Shown here: one piece after another, positions 1 to 17,041 of the stretch
How positions within the stretch are numbered: the stretch's first letter is position 1
How the letters are laid out: each line of letters starts with the position of its first letter
Assembly: GCA_025917655.1 (NCBI GenBank)
Contig: CP084620.1
Coordinates: 1,302,001-1,366,000, forward strand
Reading direction: 5' to 3'
Source of the DNA: Chlorella sorokiniana
Taxonomy: Eukaryota > Chlorophyta > Trebouxiophyceae > Chlorellales > Chlorellaceae
DNA length: 64,000 nucleotides
Program-made: the position numbers and the translations under genes
The notes under the pieces: model-generated
What the model saw: only the letters and a program-made list of their open reading frames with translations
What the model was told of the DNA's origin: nothing
Database searches by the model: none

Positions 1-292
1 GGATGCTGCCGTGGATGCCGCGCTGCGACGGCTGGCAGCCACGCTGCGGGAGCGGTACAGCAAGCCGAGGCAGGAGGGGGAGGCTGAGCAAGCCGCGGCA
101 GCCGGCAGCTGGAGTAGCAGCAGCCAGAGTGAGGCGGACGACGCTGCGGATGCCCGCAAGCTGGCAGTTGACCCGCAGGAGCAGGCAGAGCTGCTGGCGA
201 TGCGGCGCGCGCAGCAGCTGCAGCCCTCATGCCTAAAGCTGGTCAAGGACCTGCTGCATCGCCACTCTGGCGGCGGCGGCAAGCACGATTAA
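1..292 (+). CDS. C-terminal end of an unknown protein (partial)
   Basis: An open frame enters from the left edge and stops at TAA 290-292. The visible 96 or so residues are Ala-, Gln- and charge-rich, with a Ser/Glu/Asp stretch in the middle, a likely helical segment (around DPQEQAELLAMRRAQQLQ) and a Gly-Lys-His tail. There is no recognisable domain. Because the start lies outside the window, neither family nor function can be given. The following non-coding stretch contains TGTAA at 306-310 and 454-458, either of which could be its poly(A) signal; the second gives a more usual 3' UTR length. Confidence 0.6.
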   Translation, partial: DAAVDAALRRLAATLRERYSKPRQEGEAEQAAAAGSWSSSSQSEADDAADARKLAVDPQEQAELLAMRRAQQLQPSCLKLVKDLLHRHSGGGGKHD

Positions 293-994
293 TATGGAAT
301 GTGGGTGTAACATATGCTGGGCACTTTCTTGAGGCCACTTCTCCTTGTTTAATTTTCGCGACGCAAGATGTACTGGATGTGCCCTGCTGAGCCTACCTGC
401 ACCGTGCAACGTCGGTGGCGGGAGGGGCTGGTAGTGGGCGGGCAGCCTGCTGATGTAACACAAGGTGGTGCTGGTTTCCTAGCACAGAAATTGCATGCCA
501 CATGGTTCTTAGACACTGTCAAATTATTCAAAAGCAGCCAGGCCTAGGTTCAGACCTCGAGTTTCCGGGTTGCCGGTGTTTGCCACCAGAACCCTTAATG
601 TTCTTTATTTCTCTCTTGTCAGCATTTCATCCGAGCTGCAATAGATACAAGCTGCGGCCCAGGGCGGGGATCGCAACTATCTGATAGAAATAGAGGATAT
701 ATAGTTGGGGCCAACCTTAAGGAAGCGGCAATGCAGCGGCGAGGCGGTATGGGCGGCACGCCCGCTGGCTCGCTCGCGGAAGTCGGGCAGCGCTTCACAA
801 CATTTTGAGGATGTATACAGATCAGTAGGGCTGCCAGGAAACGGAGGGGAGACCTGGCGTGCGACAGCATCCCCCAGGATGTTGACCCCGGCTTCGAGGT
901 GAGGAGCGATGCCAGGCGACATGAAGCCTTCTCCCGCACCTTCATTCTTCACAGCAGCCTCGGCTAGTCATCTTTTGAGCACGTACACCTCACA
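293..994. other. Intergenic: 3' flank of the left-edge gene and psbX promoter
   Basis: About 700 bases with no credible coding exon on either strand. The left part is probably 3' UTR, with TGTAA at 306-310 and 454-458. The right part should hold the promoter and 5' UTR of psbX. I see no repeat and no clear TATA box. Confidence 0.5.
454..458 (+). promoter_or_regulatory. Putative poly(A) signal TGTAA
   Basis: TGTAA is the usual polyadenylation signal of chlorophyte algae. This copy lies 162 bases after the stop codon of the left-edge gene. Assignment is by motif and position only. Confidence 0.35.
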
Positions 995-1880
995 ATGCAG
1001 GCTCTGTCCGTCGCTCAGGCCAAGCCCTTCGTGGGTGCTCAGGGTGAGGGCGATCAGGCTGGGGTTGCTCACCAATCACCCTTGCTTGCGCAATTATTCA
1101 ATGGTAGCTCATATAATTCGCTTGTTCTGCGTGCAGTTGCGGCCAAGGCCCCTCGGGCGCAGGCTCGCGTGGCCCGCGCTGTGGTGTGCAGGTGAGGCCG
1201 CTGTCGTGGGCTGGGATCGCTGTAAGCTCGCCAGTACTTGTTCACAGCCAGCGACAGCGCGGCTGGGAGCAATGGGCCTGGAACGGGAACAGCCTCACCC
1301 TCGGGATAGGTTGCAGATAGGTGGTGCCAGGCTCAGCCTTGTCCCCCATACGCCTCAAGGTTTTTCGAAGAACAGAAATCACGATCAGCCGAGCCTGAGA
1401 GCGACCCCTAGGACCGTGTCAGCGGGGACGCCCGTGCCGCCAGAGCACCAGGCAGCCAAAGCAGCTTTCCGCTAGGACGATGTTCCAAGCTGCTGGAGGC
1501 GCCTAGCTGCGGCTGCCACTAAAGGTGTTCTTCGGCTTTCCTTTCCTGCTGCAGCGCTGCCCCCAAGAAGGAGGCTGTGGCTGCTGGCGTGACCGCTGCG
1601 GCTGCTGCCATGCTGGCGCACCCCATGGCCGCTGAGGCTGCCGTGACCCCAGCCTGAGCAACCTGCTGGGCTCCCTGGCTGCGGGCGGCGTTGTGCTTGC
1701 TGGCATCGCGGTTGCCATCACCGCCGTCTCGTGAGTGCTGCTGCAGTGCTTGAGGCCTGGTGTGATGCATGTCTGTGCACGGAGGCTGTAAGCCTGTGAA
1801 AAGCTGCACCGCGCGATGTGACTCATCGTGTACTGGACCCTTTTCTCCTATGCAGCAACTTCGACTCCATCCGCCGCTAA
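995..1880 (+). CDS. PSBX: Photosystem II subunit PsbX precursor, nuclear-encoded
   Basis: Small thylakoid membrane subunit of photosystem II, made in the cytosol and imported. I read four exons: 995-1043, 1137-1191, 1555-1730 and 1856-1880 (stop TAA 1878-1880). Exons 1-3 give an Arg/Ala-rich transit peptide, then a lumen-targeting stretch ending around AHPMAAEA. The mature protein follows: TPSLSNLLGSLAAGG, one hydrophobic helix (VVLAGIAVAITAVS) and the tail NFDSIRR, which matches PsbX of plants and cyanobacteria. The ATG at 995 opens a typical plastid presequence. In exon 3 the frame breaks at the C run 1647-1650: TPA-stop as written, TPSLSN if one C is missing, so a base-call error is more likely than a dead gene. 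TGTAA at 2047-2051 fits as its poly(A) signal. Confidence 0.85.
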
Positions 1881-2375
1881 ATGTCCTTCGCGGACGGGCG
1901 GTTATCGCCACGAGAAGACAATCACCCTCGCTCTCACCCTTGCTACCCTCGGGCCGTAGGCCTCGCTCGTTTTGCTAAGCGCTGGGGCGGTCGCGGGGCC
2001 GCCCCATGTCAGGAACTGTGTGCAGTAAAGAATGCATTTACCCTCCTGTAAACAGCCCCGCTTTTTGAGGCAAACTAGGTGAACAGGGGGTGGGGTGCGC
2101 GATAGCAGTGCACCGCTACAGGGGATTCAACAACGGCCAGCCAGCACATGTAAGCCTGCAATTCATACTGTATCGCCACGGAGTTGCGAGGGTTGGATGC
2201 CTTGTGCAGCAGCGAGCTTTCGGGACGGACGCGTACACAATGCGCTAGATGCGACGGCACATGTGGCAGCAGCCGCTGTACCTGGGCCACAAGAATGAAA
2301 GGCAGCTGGCGCTATTGTCATTGGAGCTCTGATTCCTCAGTTGCAGTCTGGAGCACTCCCGGCGTTCGTTGCGAC
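1881..2375. other. Intergenic between psbX and AAT
   Basis: Holds the psbX 3' UTR with TGTAA at 2047-2051, then probably the promoter and 5' UTR of the aspartate aminotransferase gene. I see no coding sequence I would defend. Confidence 0.45.
2047..2051 (+). promoter_or_regulatory. Putative psbX poly(A) signal TGTAA
   Basis: Chlorophyte-type TGTAA about 170 bases after the psbX stop codon, in a stretch without other genes. Confidence 0.4.
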
Positions 2376-5563
<3,188 letters not shown>

Positions 5564-5921
5564 CGGGGCGCAGCCAAGGCAACGCTGGACTCGCCCCCTG
5601 CTGAATGAAGCGCGTGCCCTGGGTGTCAACGGCACGATACCTGCGTTCTATTTACACAACAGGCTCGCTCTGCCCATGCAATGCGTTGCGTTCATAAACA
5701 TGTATCCTCGTGTGCAATAAGCAGATGTCGCAAGGCAGCATGGCATGCTGCCTGCTGAGGCTGTGAGTCGCGGGAAATGGATGCGTTTGCGGCAGCGCTG
5801 CAATGCGTGTGCCCGCTTGGCGCCGCTGCCTTGCACCATTGTCACGACCCTCACGCCGTTTCACTGAGGCACATTTGCTTCAATTGCCTTCGGGGATATT
5901 TCGCTGCCCCAAACGGGCCCT

Positions 5922-8663
<2,742 letters not shown>

Positions 8664-8867
8664 GCTGATAACAATGCGCCTTCTTTAATTCTGCTCCGTC
8701 TTTTTGTTCTCCTCTCCCCGCTCCTCCCCTGCTGTCCATCCGTTTGCGCTCCCAGCACTGCTTGCCAGCCCCCAGTACTGACGCTGTGCATCCACCACAG
8801 CATCACACTTGCTCCACTTGAGCCCACGCCAAGCCTGCAATTTACGCTTTGGCAGCAACTGAAGGCG

Positions 8868-10417
8868 CTAGGCGGGCTGCCGGTCCTTGTCCTTGTCGGC
8901 CACCAGGGCCTCCAGCCGCCGGTGGTCGCCCCAGAAGTGCACCAGCACATCCTCGGCCAGCTTGCGCTCCGAGCTGGCCTGGCTGCGCTCCGCCACCTCA
9001 TCCAGCATGGCACCAGCCTGGAGCAGCAGCGCGTCGTGAGCCTGCCGAGCCGCAGCCAGCTGCTGCTGCAGCTCCGGCGCGCTCACTTGCGGCACGCCAT
9101 CGCTGTCGTACAGCAGGCCCGCCAGCTGGGCAAGCACAGCGTGCTGGGCAGGCAGGATCTGGCTGAGCACCTCGTGCTGCAGGTGTTGCAGCTGCGCACG
9201 GCAGGCCAGCAGCCGCTCCCCAGCATCCTGCACCCCGCTCATTGGTGGCTTTTGGCCTGCCGCCGCTGGGCCACCGCCGCCTTCCTGGTGCTGCTGTCCT
9301 TGAGCGTATCCGGGCATCCGCTCCTGGGCTGCTTGCAGTGCTGCTGTGCCATCAGCCAGTGCTGCCGCCAGGGTGGCCTGCACATCATGCAGCACGGCCT
9401 GCTCGCGCTGCAGCACCTCAGCAATTAGCCGCTGACGCGCCAGGTGCTTGGACAGCATGGCCGCGGCCTGCTGCTTGGCCTGCACCCGCTGCGCCAGCCC
9501 GGCCTGCCGCTGCAGGCACTGCTCCCTCACCACCTCAGCGCCGGTGGCGGCGGCTGCTGCCGCTTCTGCAGCTGACTGAGCTGCCAGCAGGCTGGCTGCC
9601 TGCTGGCGCTGCAAGCTGGCCACCTCGGCCTCCAGGTCGGCCATGCTGTAGCCGAAGCTGGCGGCAGCGCTGCTTGTGGGCGCCCGCAGCACCGCCAGCT
9701 CGGCTTCCAGCCTACAGCAAGCAAGCACAGGAGCATGTCAGGGACGAAGCAAGCAACCGTGCATGCAGCAGCCTGCATGCCCACGCAGTAAGATTCCACC
9801 CTGTGGCAATCACGCACCGCGCTATCTCCGCCTCTTCTGCCACTTTCAAACGCTCTGCCTTGCTCGCAAAAGTCTGCAGCTGCTCAAGCTCCTGGCATGC
9901 CTGGTGGTTCACCCCTGCCAGGCCGACACCACCACTGTTGCTTTCGTTTGATTCGCCCGGGAAGTGGTGCCGCACATAGCCTGCCAAGCTGTCCAGCAAC
10001 ATGCCGCAAGCCGCAGCGTAGCTGTCAGGCAGGCGCATGCTGAGCAGGGGGAGGCCCACTGTCCGCGCTGCGCACAGAGAAGCAGTCGAGATGAGCCGCA
10101 AGGCTAGCCAGGGTCCTGCCGATGGCCTGATGTTGCTGCTCCGCAGCTGCGCAGCATGCCTCCACCTCCAACTGCAGCCGCTCCTGCTGAGCATGCTGCT
10201 GATTTACCTCTGCCGCTGCCTGCTGCACAAGCAAATCTTCTAGCTCACACCGCACCGCTTCTGCCGCCTCCGCCCGCTGCTGCACCTCGTCTACGGCCGG
10301 CCCTGGAGGCGTGATTGGCGCGCCACCGCGAGTCAACAACATCTGCACCGCTCCTTTGTCATTTCCCCCTGCAGGCTGTTCGCCAAACGGTGGCTGCTGT
10401 GCCTCTGCTGTCACCAT
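8868..10417 (-). CDS. AUG3: Coiled-coil protein resembling augmin subunit 3 (HAUS3/AUG3)
   Basis: Augmin recruits gamma-tubulin to existing microtubules in spindle and phragmoplast. This protein is almost entirely Ala/Gln/Leu-rich coiled coil. Three blocks recall plant AUG3 in order: a central segment MLSKHLARQRLIAEVLQ (AUG3 has a similar HLARHQFL segment), a region around LLYDSDGVPQVSAPELQQQL, and a C-terminal block AEDVLVHFWGDHRRLEALV, like the FVDFFCNPERL end of AUG3. Stop is at 8868-8870 and the first usable ATG at 10417. The usual AUG3 N-terminus (FDWAFE-like) is not seen, so the true start may lie upstream or be missed. One intron (about 9720-9815) joins IAR to LEAELAVL, and a frame change occurs near 10060. 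Assignment rests on remembered family similarity; a generic coiled-coil protein is the alternative. Confidence 0.55.
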
Positions 10418-10718
10418 CTGCTGCTCGCAATGATATTGCTCGGCTTTCCGATGCCAGGAAGTAGTTCACGATGACAAAACAAATCGTGCATGCCCGGGGT
10501 ATGCGAGTATTGAACCTATTTGCATTCGCGCGCTGACGTCTGCGGCACGACAGACCCATGAGATTTCCGGTACTTCCCTTGGAGCCTGCCCACGTTTCGT
10601 ATGCTTCCAATCATTGGGCTGGCAATCCTCGGGGGTAATACGGTGGAACGGCAGCAGAGGCAGCAATGCCTGCTCAGCGCTGAGCTCCACTTACATTTGC
10701 AATGACCCGCATGTAAAG
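10418..10718. other. Divergent promoter region
   Basis: About 300 bases between the 5' ends of the AUG3-like gene (-) and the sorting nexin gene (+). No clear exon. It may still hide an N-terminal exon of the minus-strand gene. Confidence 0.4.
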
Positions 10719-13700
10719 ATGAAGAGGACGCCGGTGGGGCAGCTGGAGGTGGCCCTTGTGCGCCACCGCACCATTCTTTTGGCCGCTGCGGCAGTTCTCT
10801 CGCTTGCTTGGCTGCTCACGAGTAAGTGGTTTTGCGAGGGTGCCACTCCGGTTCGCACAACATGCTGTGGCCGCGTCTAGGGCCGCCGTGCTGCCGCTCG
10901 CTGTCGCCCACCCTGAGAGCTACCCCCTGCCGCAGAAACAAGCACCTCGTTCCTGGGCAACCTCCCATTGGCCATACTTGTGGTCGTGTGCCTGCGTTCT
11001 GCTTTCACCTGCCTTGAGCGGCAGCAGCGGGCCAGGCTGCGGGATGTAAGGGACGCGCGAGCGTGGCGCAACGAAGCGCCGCCCACCACTCCAGCCCCGA
11101 CTTTTGGCGTGCCGCTCAGCGCCGCAAAAACTGACAGCTGGCGCAAGTACGTGCGCGCTCCAGTGGTGGAAGAGGCGTGGGCCAAGTTTTGCGGCAGCAT
11201 AGTGCAAGAGGTAGGTGCTGGGTGCTGGGCGGTACGGGCGGTTGGCAGCTCCGGGGCACAGTGTCATTGAAGGGGGTGCTGTGTCATTACCCGAACCTGC
11301 CACCTCAACAATCTGGCAAGCGTTGTAGTCGAGACCGCCTCTCGCGGGTTGCTCGGTGCTTACCCGGCCCGGCTGCACCTCGCCGCAGTTTCTGTACGAC
11401 ACCTGGTACAAGAGCATCACCCCTGACAAGGAGTTCCCGGCGGAGGTGCGTCGCCTGCTCAACACGGCCTTTGGCCAGCTGGCGCAGCGCGCGCGACGCC
11501 TGGACCTGCGCCTCGTCATGGACGACCTGTCGGAGCTGTTCATGGAGCAGCTGGAGCTGTTCCGGGACACGCGGGAGAGCATCCTGCTGGCCACGCAGCA
11601 GCCCAACTGCCTGCGGGACATGAGCGCGGCGGCGCGCGACCGCGCGTATCAGCGCGAGATGAAGGCGGAGAACAACCTGCACCCCGCGCTGCTGCAGCCG
11701 GAGGGGCATTACAAGGTGCGCGGGGGGGGGGGGGCGCGCGCGCGGCCCGCTGGCGCCGCGTTGCACCTGCATGCTGCCCAGTCAGCCCGCCTTTTAGCCC
11801 TGCACACCAGCCAGAGCATGTCCACGCTGGCCGCTATCTTTCCGTTGCCGCAACCAATTGTTTCTGCCTTTGTTGCTGCCCCCGCTCCGCAGTTCCTGAG
11901 GGCGGTTGCGGGGGGGCGGTGGCCTACCTGCTGGACGAGAGCGACCTGCAGCGCCCCGCCGCGCGCGTGGTGTGCCGCGAGCTGCTCGCCTCCTGCGTCT
12001 TCCGCCCGCTCATGGGGTGGGCCACGCCCTACTACTTCAACAAGGCCCTGCACGCTCTGCTCCAGGAGGCGCAGCAGGTGGGCCGCAGCGGGGTGCACGG
12101 GGTGCAAGGGCTCCCCCTCCAGGGCGGCCCGTGCATCTCCGCCAGCGGCGCTCCCCTGCAGCGAGCCCTGTCACAAATCGCCTGCTCCCCTGCCGTGCTG
12201 CCTGGCCGCCGCAGAAGCGGGCCGCCCAGCAGAAGGAGGCTGAGGAAGTCAGTGCGGCGCTGGCGGCGGCACGCTCCCAGCAGATGCGGGGCCACTTTGA
12301 GTTTGAGGAGCGCCTTCGCGAGCACTCGGCAGCAGAGGACAAGGCCCTGCTGGCGGCAAAGGAGCTTCGACACCGCTTGCGCAGGTGCGAGGTTGCTGTA
12401 GTGTGCTGCTTTGCCAGAGGCTGCCAGGCGGTTGACAACCCGGAGTGCTGATGATGATACACCTCATATTGGCTTTCATGATGCAGAAAGCTGTCGCAGC
12501 ACACGCGCTCGCGGTCTGCCGATATGCTGCGCGACAAGCCGGGCGGCAAGGCGCAGCAGCAGGAGCAGCAGCAGGAGCGATTGCAGCATAGGCAGCGGGA
12601 TGATGAGCGCCTGCAGGCACGTGCGCGTTCCTCCTCGCCAGTAGAGCTGACTGTCAGCCGGGATCAGCAGCAGAGTTCCGGTGCAGGCAGTGCGGCGGCC
12701 AAGCCTAGCGAAAGCACTGGCAGCACTGGTGGCGCCGGCAGCATGCAGCGCGACCGATCCTTTGGCAGCCAGCAGCGGCCCCCGGCCGCCAGCCCTGCAG
12801 CAGGCGCAGGGAGGGGAGCGGTCCCCCTTTGATGTACACTTTGTAGCATCTGCCGTTGCTGCTGCACTCGTGCCTGGCGGCACACCACCACAGCCGGAGC
12901 AGCAGGGGGTTGAGAGCGGCGGGCAGGAGACGCCGCGGCTAACCTCCAGCGGCTGGCGCCTGCCGGATGTCATTGGGGGGCTGCTGCCACGCGGCCGGCA
13001 GCAGGCAGATGCGGAGGAGGCGGCTTTGCTAGGGGCGGGCGAGGGGGAGGGCGACGGCTGGGAGTCTGTGGAGGCCAGTGAGGCCTCCCTCAACCTCCTG
13101 CCCCGCCGCGACTTCAGCGCCGCGCATCTGCTGGCGCCGTCGGTGGACCGTCAAGCGGTGGAGAGCGTGACGCCGCGTGTCACCAGCAGCAGCAGCGACG
13201 CGAGCGGGTCGTCGCGGCCCGGCTTTGTGGGAGCAGCACGAGCAAAGGTGGGTGGCTGGTGGCCAAGGCCTGGAGGAGGGGGCACGCCTGGGTGGCAGGC
13301 GGCTCACCCTAAGGTGTGTGTGTGCGCAGGTGGTGGCTGCTGACCTCAACACCTCATCCAGCAAGGACTTTGTGGAGTTCAAGGTGGGCCACAGTGAAGC
13401 TGAACCTCTTCAAGCTCTCTCTCCTCCGGCCCCGCTGCCGGTCTCCTACGCAACCGCGCAGCGCCTGCCGCCCCGCAGATCCACGTGGCCGACGACGCCG
13501 AGGAGTGGACCGTGTCGCGTCGCTACCGGAACTTCGAGTCCCTGCACCGCCAGCTGCGCTTCTACCCTGCCTACCGCCTCAAGCTGCCCCCGAAGCGCAT
13601 TTTCGTGCACTCCAACAAGTGAGGGTGTCTGGGAGCTGGTGTATGTGCCAGTGTCCCTGCCGCCTCCTGTGACTTGTGCGTCGAGGGGCTGCTGTGCTCC

Positions 13701-16300
13701 TCCTTTGGCGCCTGCAGCGTGGAGTTCGTGGAGGAGCGGCGTGAGCAGCTTGATCGATACCTGCAGGCGCTGCTGGCCCACGAGCAGTTGTCACGTGGGT
13801 CCCCCGCTGCAGCTGCCCTGTATGCCAAGCACGTCGCGCGGGGCTGTCACCGTCCAGCCGCCCATGTGCATGCAACCACCCCGCTGCCGCAGAGAGCGCC
13901 GACCTGTTTGAGTTTCTGCGCAAGGGCTCGCAGCTGTATGAGCTCGCTGCCCATCACAGCCGAAAGACCGCCTCGTTCAGGACAACCTCCAGGTGGGCCA
14001 TATGTATGCTGTTTTTGGGATGCCCCAGTAGGCGCTCAATGTTGTTAAATGGGGCTGGGCCCGCCTCCACCAAGCACGCCGTGCCTGCTTGCAGCGGCGG
14101 CCCCAGCCCACGGCCCCAAGCGCAGCAGCGCAAGGCGCTGGGCGGGCTCAGCCGGGCGGTGCTGGACAGCACGCAGACGGTGGGGCGCGGCATCACCTCC
14201 GCCTCCGGCGCTGTGGCGGGCACCGTGAAGCAGGGCGTGTCTGAGCTGGCCAGCGCGGCGTCTGGCGGCGTGGTCAAGGTCACCAACGGCGTGGCGGGGG
14301 CGGCGGGGGCCGTGGTGGGCGCTCTCGCGGGCCCCGGCAGCTACGAGCCGCAGCCAGGTGCGCTGGCAGCCGCATACTGGGCAGCATTGATGCCAGCAGC
14401 TGGCTGAGCCGCCATTGCGGTGTGCCTGCTTGCAGGCCTGACGCGGCGGGTGAAGAGCGTGCCCTTCGGTCTGGACCGCGTGAGCGGCAGCAGCGCGGAG
14501 AGCCTGGCAGCCGTGCCCCGCGGCAGCTCAGGCAGCGCGCTCACGCGGGATAAGAGCGGGTGAGCTGCTGGGTTTTGCGTATGCCCTGACGGGGTTGCTC
14601 GCCGGCGCGCCCATGGCCGCAGAGACGCATCACCCCATCATGCACGCCCCTGCAGCCTGCTGGGCAAGGCTGGCAACCTGCTGCGGAATGCCATCGGCAA
14701 GGATGCAGCAGCCCCGCAGCTCGATCACAGCGGGCACAGCGGCAGCAGCGGCAGCGCGCATGGTGAGCACGCCACGGGCGCAGCGGGTGGCCTCCTGATG
14801 TCAAGTAAGCTGGGCTGGCTGTGTCCACCTGCTGGGCACCAGCTTCCTGCCTTGCCTGCACGCAAGCACTGATTGAACTCTCCCCCTGTGCTGCCTGCCA
14901 CAGGTTCGCCAGCCAAGAAAGCCTCCAAGCTGTTCGGCAGCCTGCGGCGCAGCAAGAGCCGCTCCGCCTCGCCCAGCAAGGCCCGAGAGCGGTCTCCCAG
15001 CCGCCGGCCTCGGCGGGGCGACGGTGGCAGCGCCACGGCCAGCCGACGAAACAGCGGCGAGGTGCTGCCGCCGTCGCTGGGGCAGCCGGGCGCGGGGGCC
15101 TCTCTGCCCGCCCACGTGGTGTCTTCGCTGCGCAGCGCATCCCCGGAGCCCTCCTCGCCGCCTCTGGCCTCATACCCAGTGGAGCCCGCCGCCGACCTGG
15201 AGGACTGTTCAGGTGGGTGGGCTGGCCCCTGCCCCGCCGCCATGCGGGGTCAAGCATGCTTTGCGGCAGCGCCCGGCCCGACCCCATCCTTCATGCCGGT
15301 GCTGCCTCTGCACGCTGCATGCCCGCTCTTCCCTGGATCCCCCTCCACATGCGCCCCGTCCCCCCCCGGGGCTTGCAGGCATCTCCGACCCGCTCTACGA
15401 CTGCATCGACTGCCTGTTCCAGCTGCAGACTCGCGGCTTCTTCCGGCGCCAAGTGTTTGCCGTGGCGCGCCAGGCGCTGTCCCTGGTGGCGGGTGAAGCG
15501 ATTGACGCGTACCTCACCTCCAAGCTCCGTCTGCTGCGCCAGCAGCACACCATCGGCCGCATCATCAGCCAGATCCAGGCCAGCCTGTGGCCCGGCGGCG
15601 TCTGGTTCCAGTACACGCCGGGGGCACAAGCAGCGGCCGCCTCGCGCGATCGCCAGCAAGCAGCGGCGGCGGGCAGCTATGTGCGGCCAGAGGGCATGGA
15701 TGCTGCCAGGTTCCTGGAGCCCAGGTGAGAGCCTGCAGAGGCGCTCTGCGTGACTTGATGCGCCACCAGCCAGGCCGCGTGCTGTCCAGCTGCTGGTTGC
15801 TTACATGCTCACCGGTGGGTGCTTGCTGTGGTTGGCAGTGGGGCGCCACCGCTGGATGAGGACGAAATTCGGGAGGCTGTGGAGGCACTGCTGCTTCGCC
15901 GGGCGCCCACAGCTCTCGTGCGCCTGATTGGGAAGAACGCCTACGCCAGGTGAGCGCGGCCACAGGTATAGCCGTCCCTTGGTCTGCCGTGCTAGCACCC
16001 CACGTGCGCCTGGGCATGTGGTAACCCTGGCGGCTGCTGGGACGACCGCAACGCCCATCGCCAAGGCCGCCTGGGGCCGGCCAACACACGGGCTTCTCCC
16101 CTTATGGGCCCGCACACATTTCCATGCGCCCCTTCTTCCCTCCCCTCCTGCGCAGTGGCATGCTCGACATGTTCGACATGCTGCAGAGCCGGACCTTCTG
16201 CCACCACTTGGGCTACGGCTGCCTGGAGATCTGTATGGTGCACCTGTTCCCGGAGCTCAAGTCCCTCTTCCGCACGCTGCAGCACGGCGGGCTGGACTGA
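10719..16300 (+). CDS. Sorting nexin with PXA, PX and Nexin_C domains
   Basis: A membrane-anchored phosphoinositide-binding protein of the SNX13/14/19/25 group, expected at ER, endosome or lipid-droplet contacts. Order seen: an N-terminal hydrophobic hairpin (TILLAAAAVLSLAWLL, then LGNLPLAILVVVCL); a PXA domain (from VVEEAWAKFCGSIVQEF to PLMGWATPYYFNKALHALL); a helical, then Ser/Gln-rich linker; a PX domain (EEWTVSRRYRNFESLHRQL, LKLPPKRIF); a second Ser/Arg-rich linker; and a C-terminal Nexin_C domain (DPLYDCIDCLFQLQTRGFF, EAIDAYLTSKLRLL, LIGKNAYASGMLDMFDMLQS). The protein ends FRTLQHGGLD, stop 16298-16300. The PX core has the Arg-Arg-Tyr-Arg motif that binds PI3P in this fold. No RGS domain is visible between PXA and PX, as in plant members. 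More than a dozen introns; a few exon frames are uncertain in the linkers. Confidence 0.85.
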
Positions 16301-17041
16301 AGGAGGTGGGACTGATGCATGCAGCTGACGGCACGCCAACTGCTGGTCTGTTGGTTGCCAAACGCAGTAGGGGGTCCACAGCACTGCGCTGCGTCCCAAG
16401 CGCCCCGGTCGGCCCCCGCGCGGGGCCCCCTTCCGCGCCAAGGCTCATGCGTTCCTCGTCCGGGGGATGCGCTGTGGACACCTGCACCACTCTATGTCCT
16501 GTTTAATATGGTTCCTTTCGTGTTCATGGCTTACGTCGTGCTCTGCTGTACTTCCCCCGCACCAGCACTGTTCTTTGGTGGACGCGGCGTCGCTGTGGCC
16601 CAACTCCGCCCTCTTGATGACAACCCATTTTGCTACCAATGATTTTCACTGAAACCCTTAGCTGCCGAGTGTGGTTTGTCTTGATTACATCCCAAGCCAG
16701 GCGCCTTCCACAGGAAAGGGAGCCAGCGTGTGCCAGCGCGCGCGCGCCGCTGCCACCCAGTTGAAACCTGCACGAAGCGGGGAAGATAGATAAGGCCTAG
16801 GCGCAAAATAGAGCGCATTCCAGTATTATTTGGGGTATAACGAGGTATCAACGCGTCTCGCGCGTAGTGCTAAAAGTGGATAGCATGCTATGCGCGGCGA
16901 GGTTGGGGCTGGCATGAAGGGCTTCCTCCGACGATGCTCTCAACAATTGGTTTGCTGTTTTCTGCCACTCAAGCCCCACCTTGCCTGCTTGACCAGGTGA
17001 CACTCTTGTTCCCACTCGAGACGCGGCGCACAGCAGCCGGC
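16301..17041. other. Intergenic between sorting nexin and the first LysM-FAS1 gene
   Basis: 3' flank of the sorting nexin gene and promoter of the next gene, about 740 bases. It is less GC-rich around 16500-16660 and 16790-16860. I see no credible exon, RNA gene or repeat. Confidence 0.45.

Noticed and set aside
10495-10530. tRNA B-box-like sequence on the minus strand (AGGTTCAATACTC)
   Set aside because: It does not match the B-box consensus closely, and I could not fold a cloverleaf or find an A box at the right distance.
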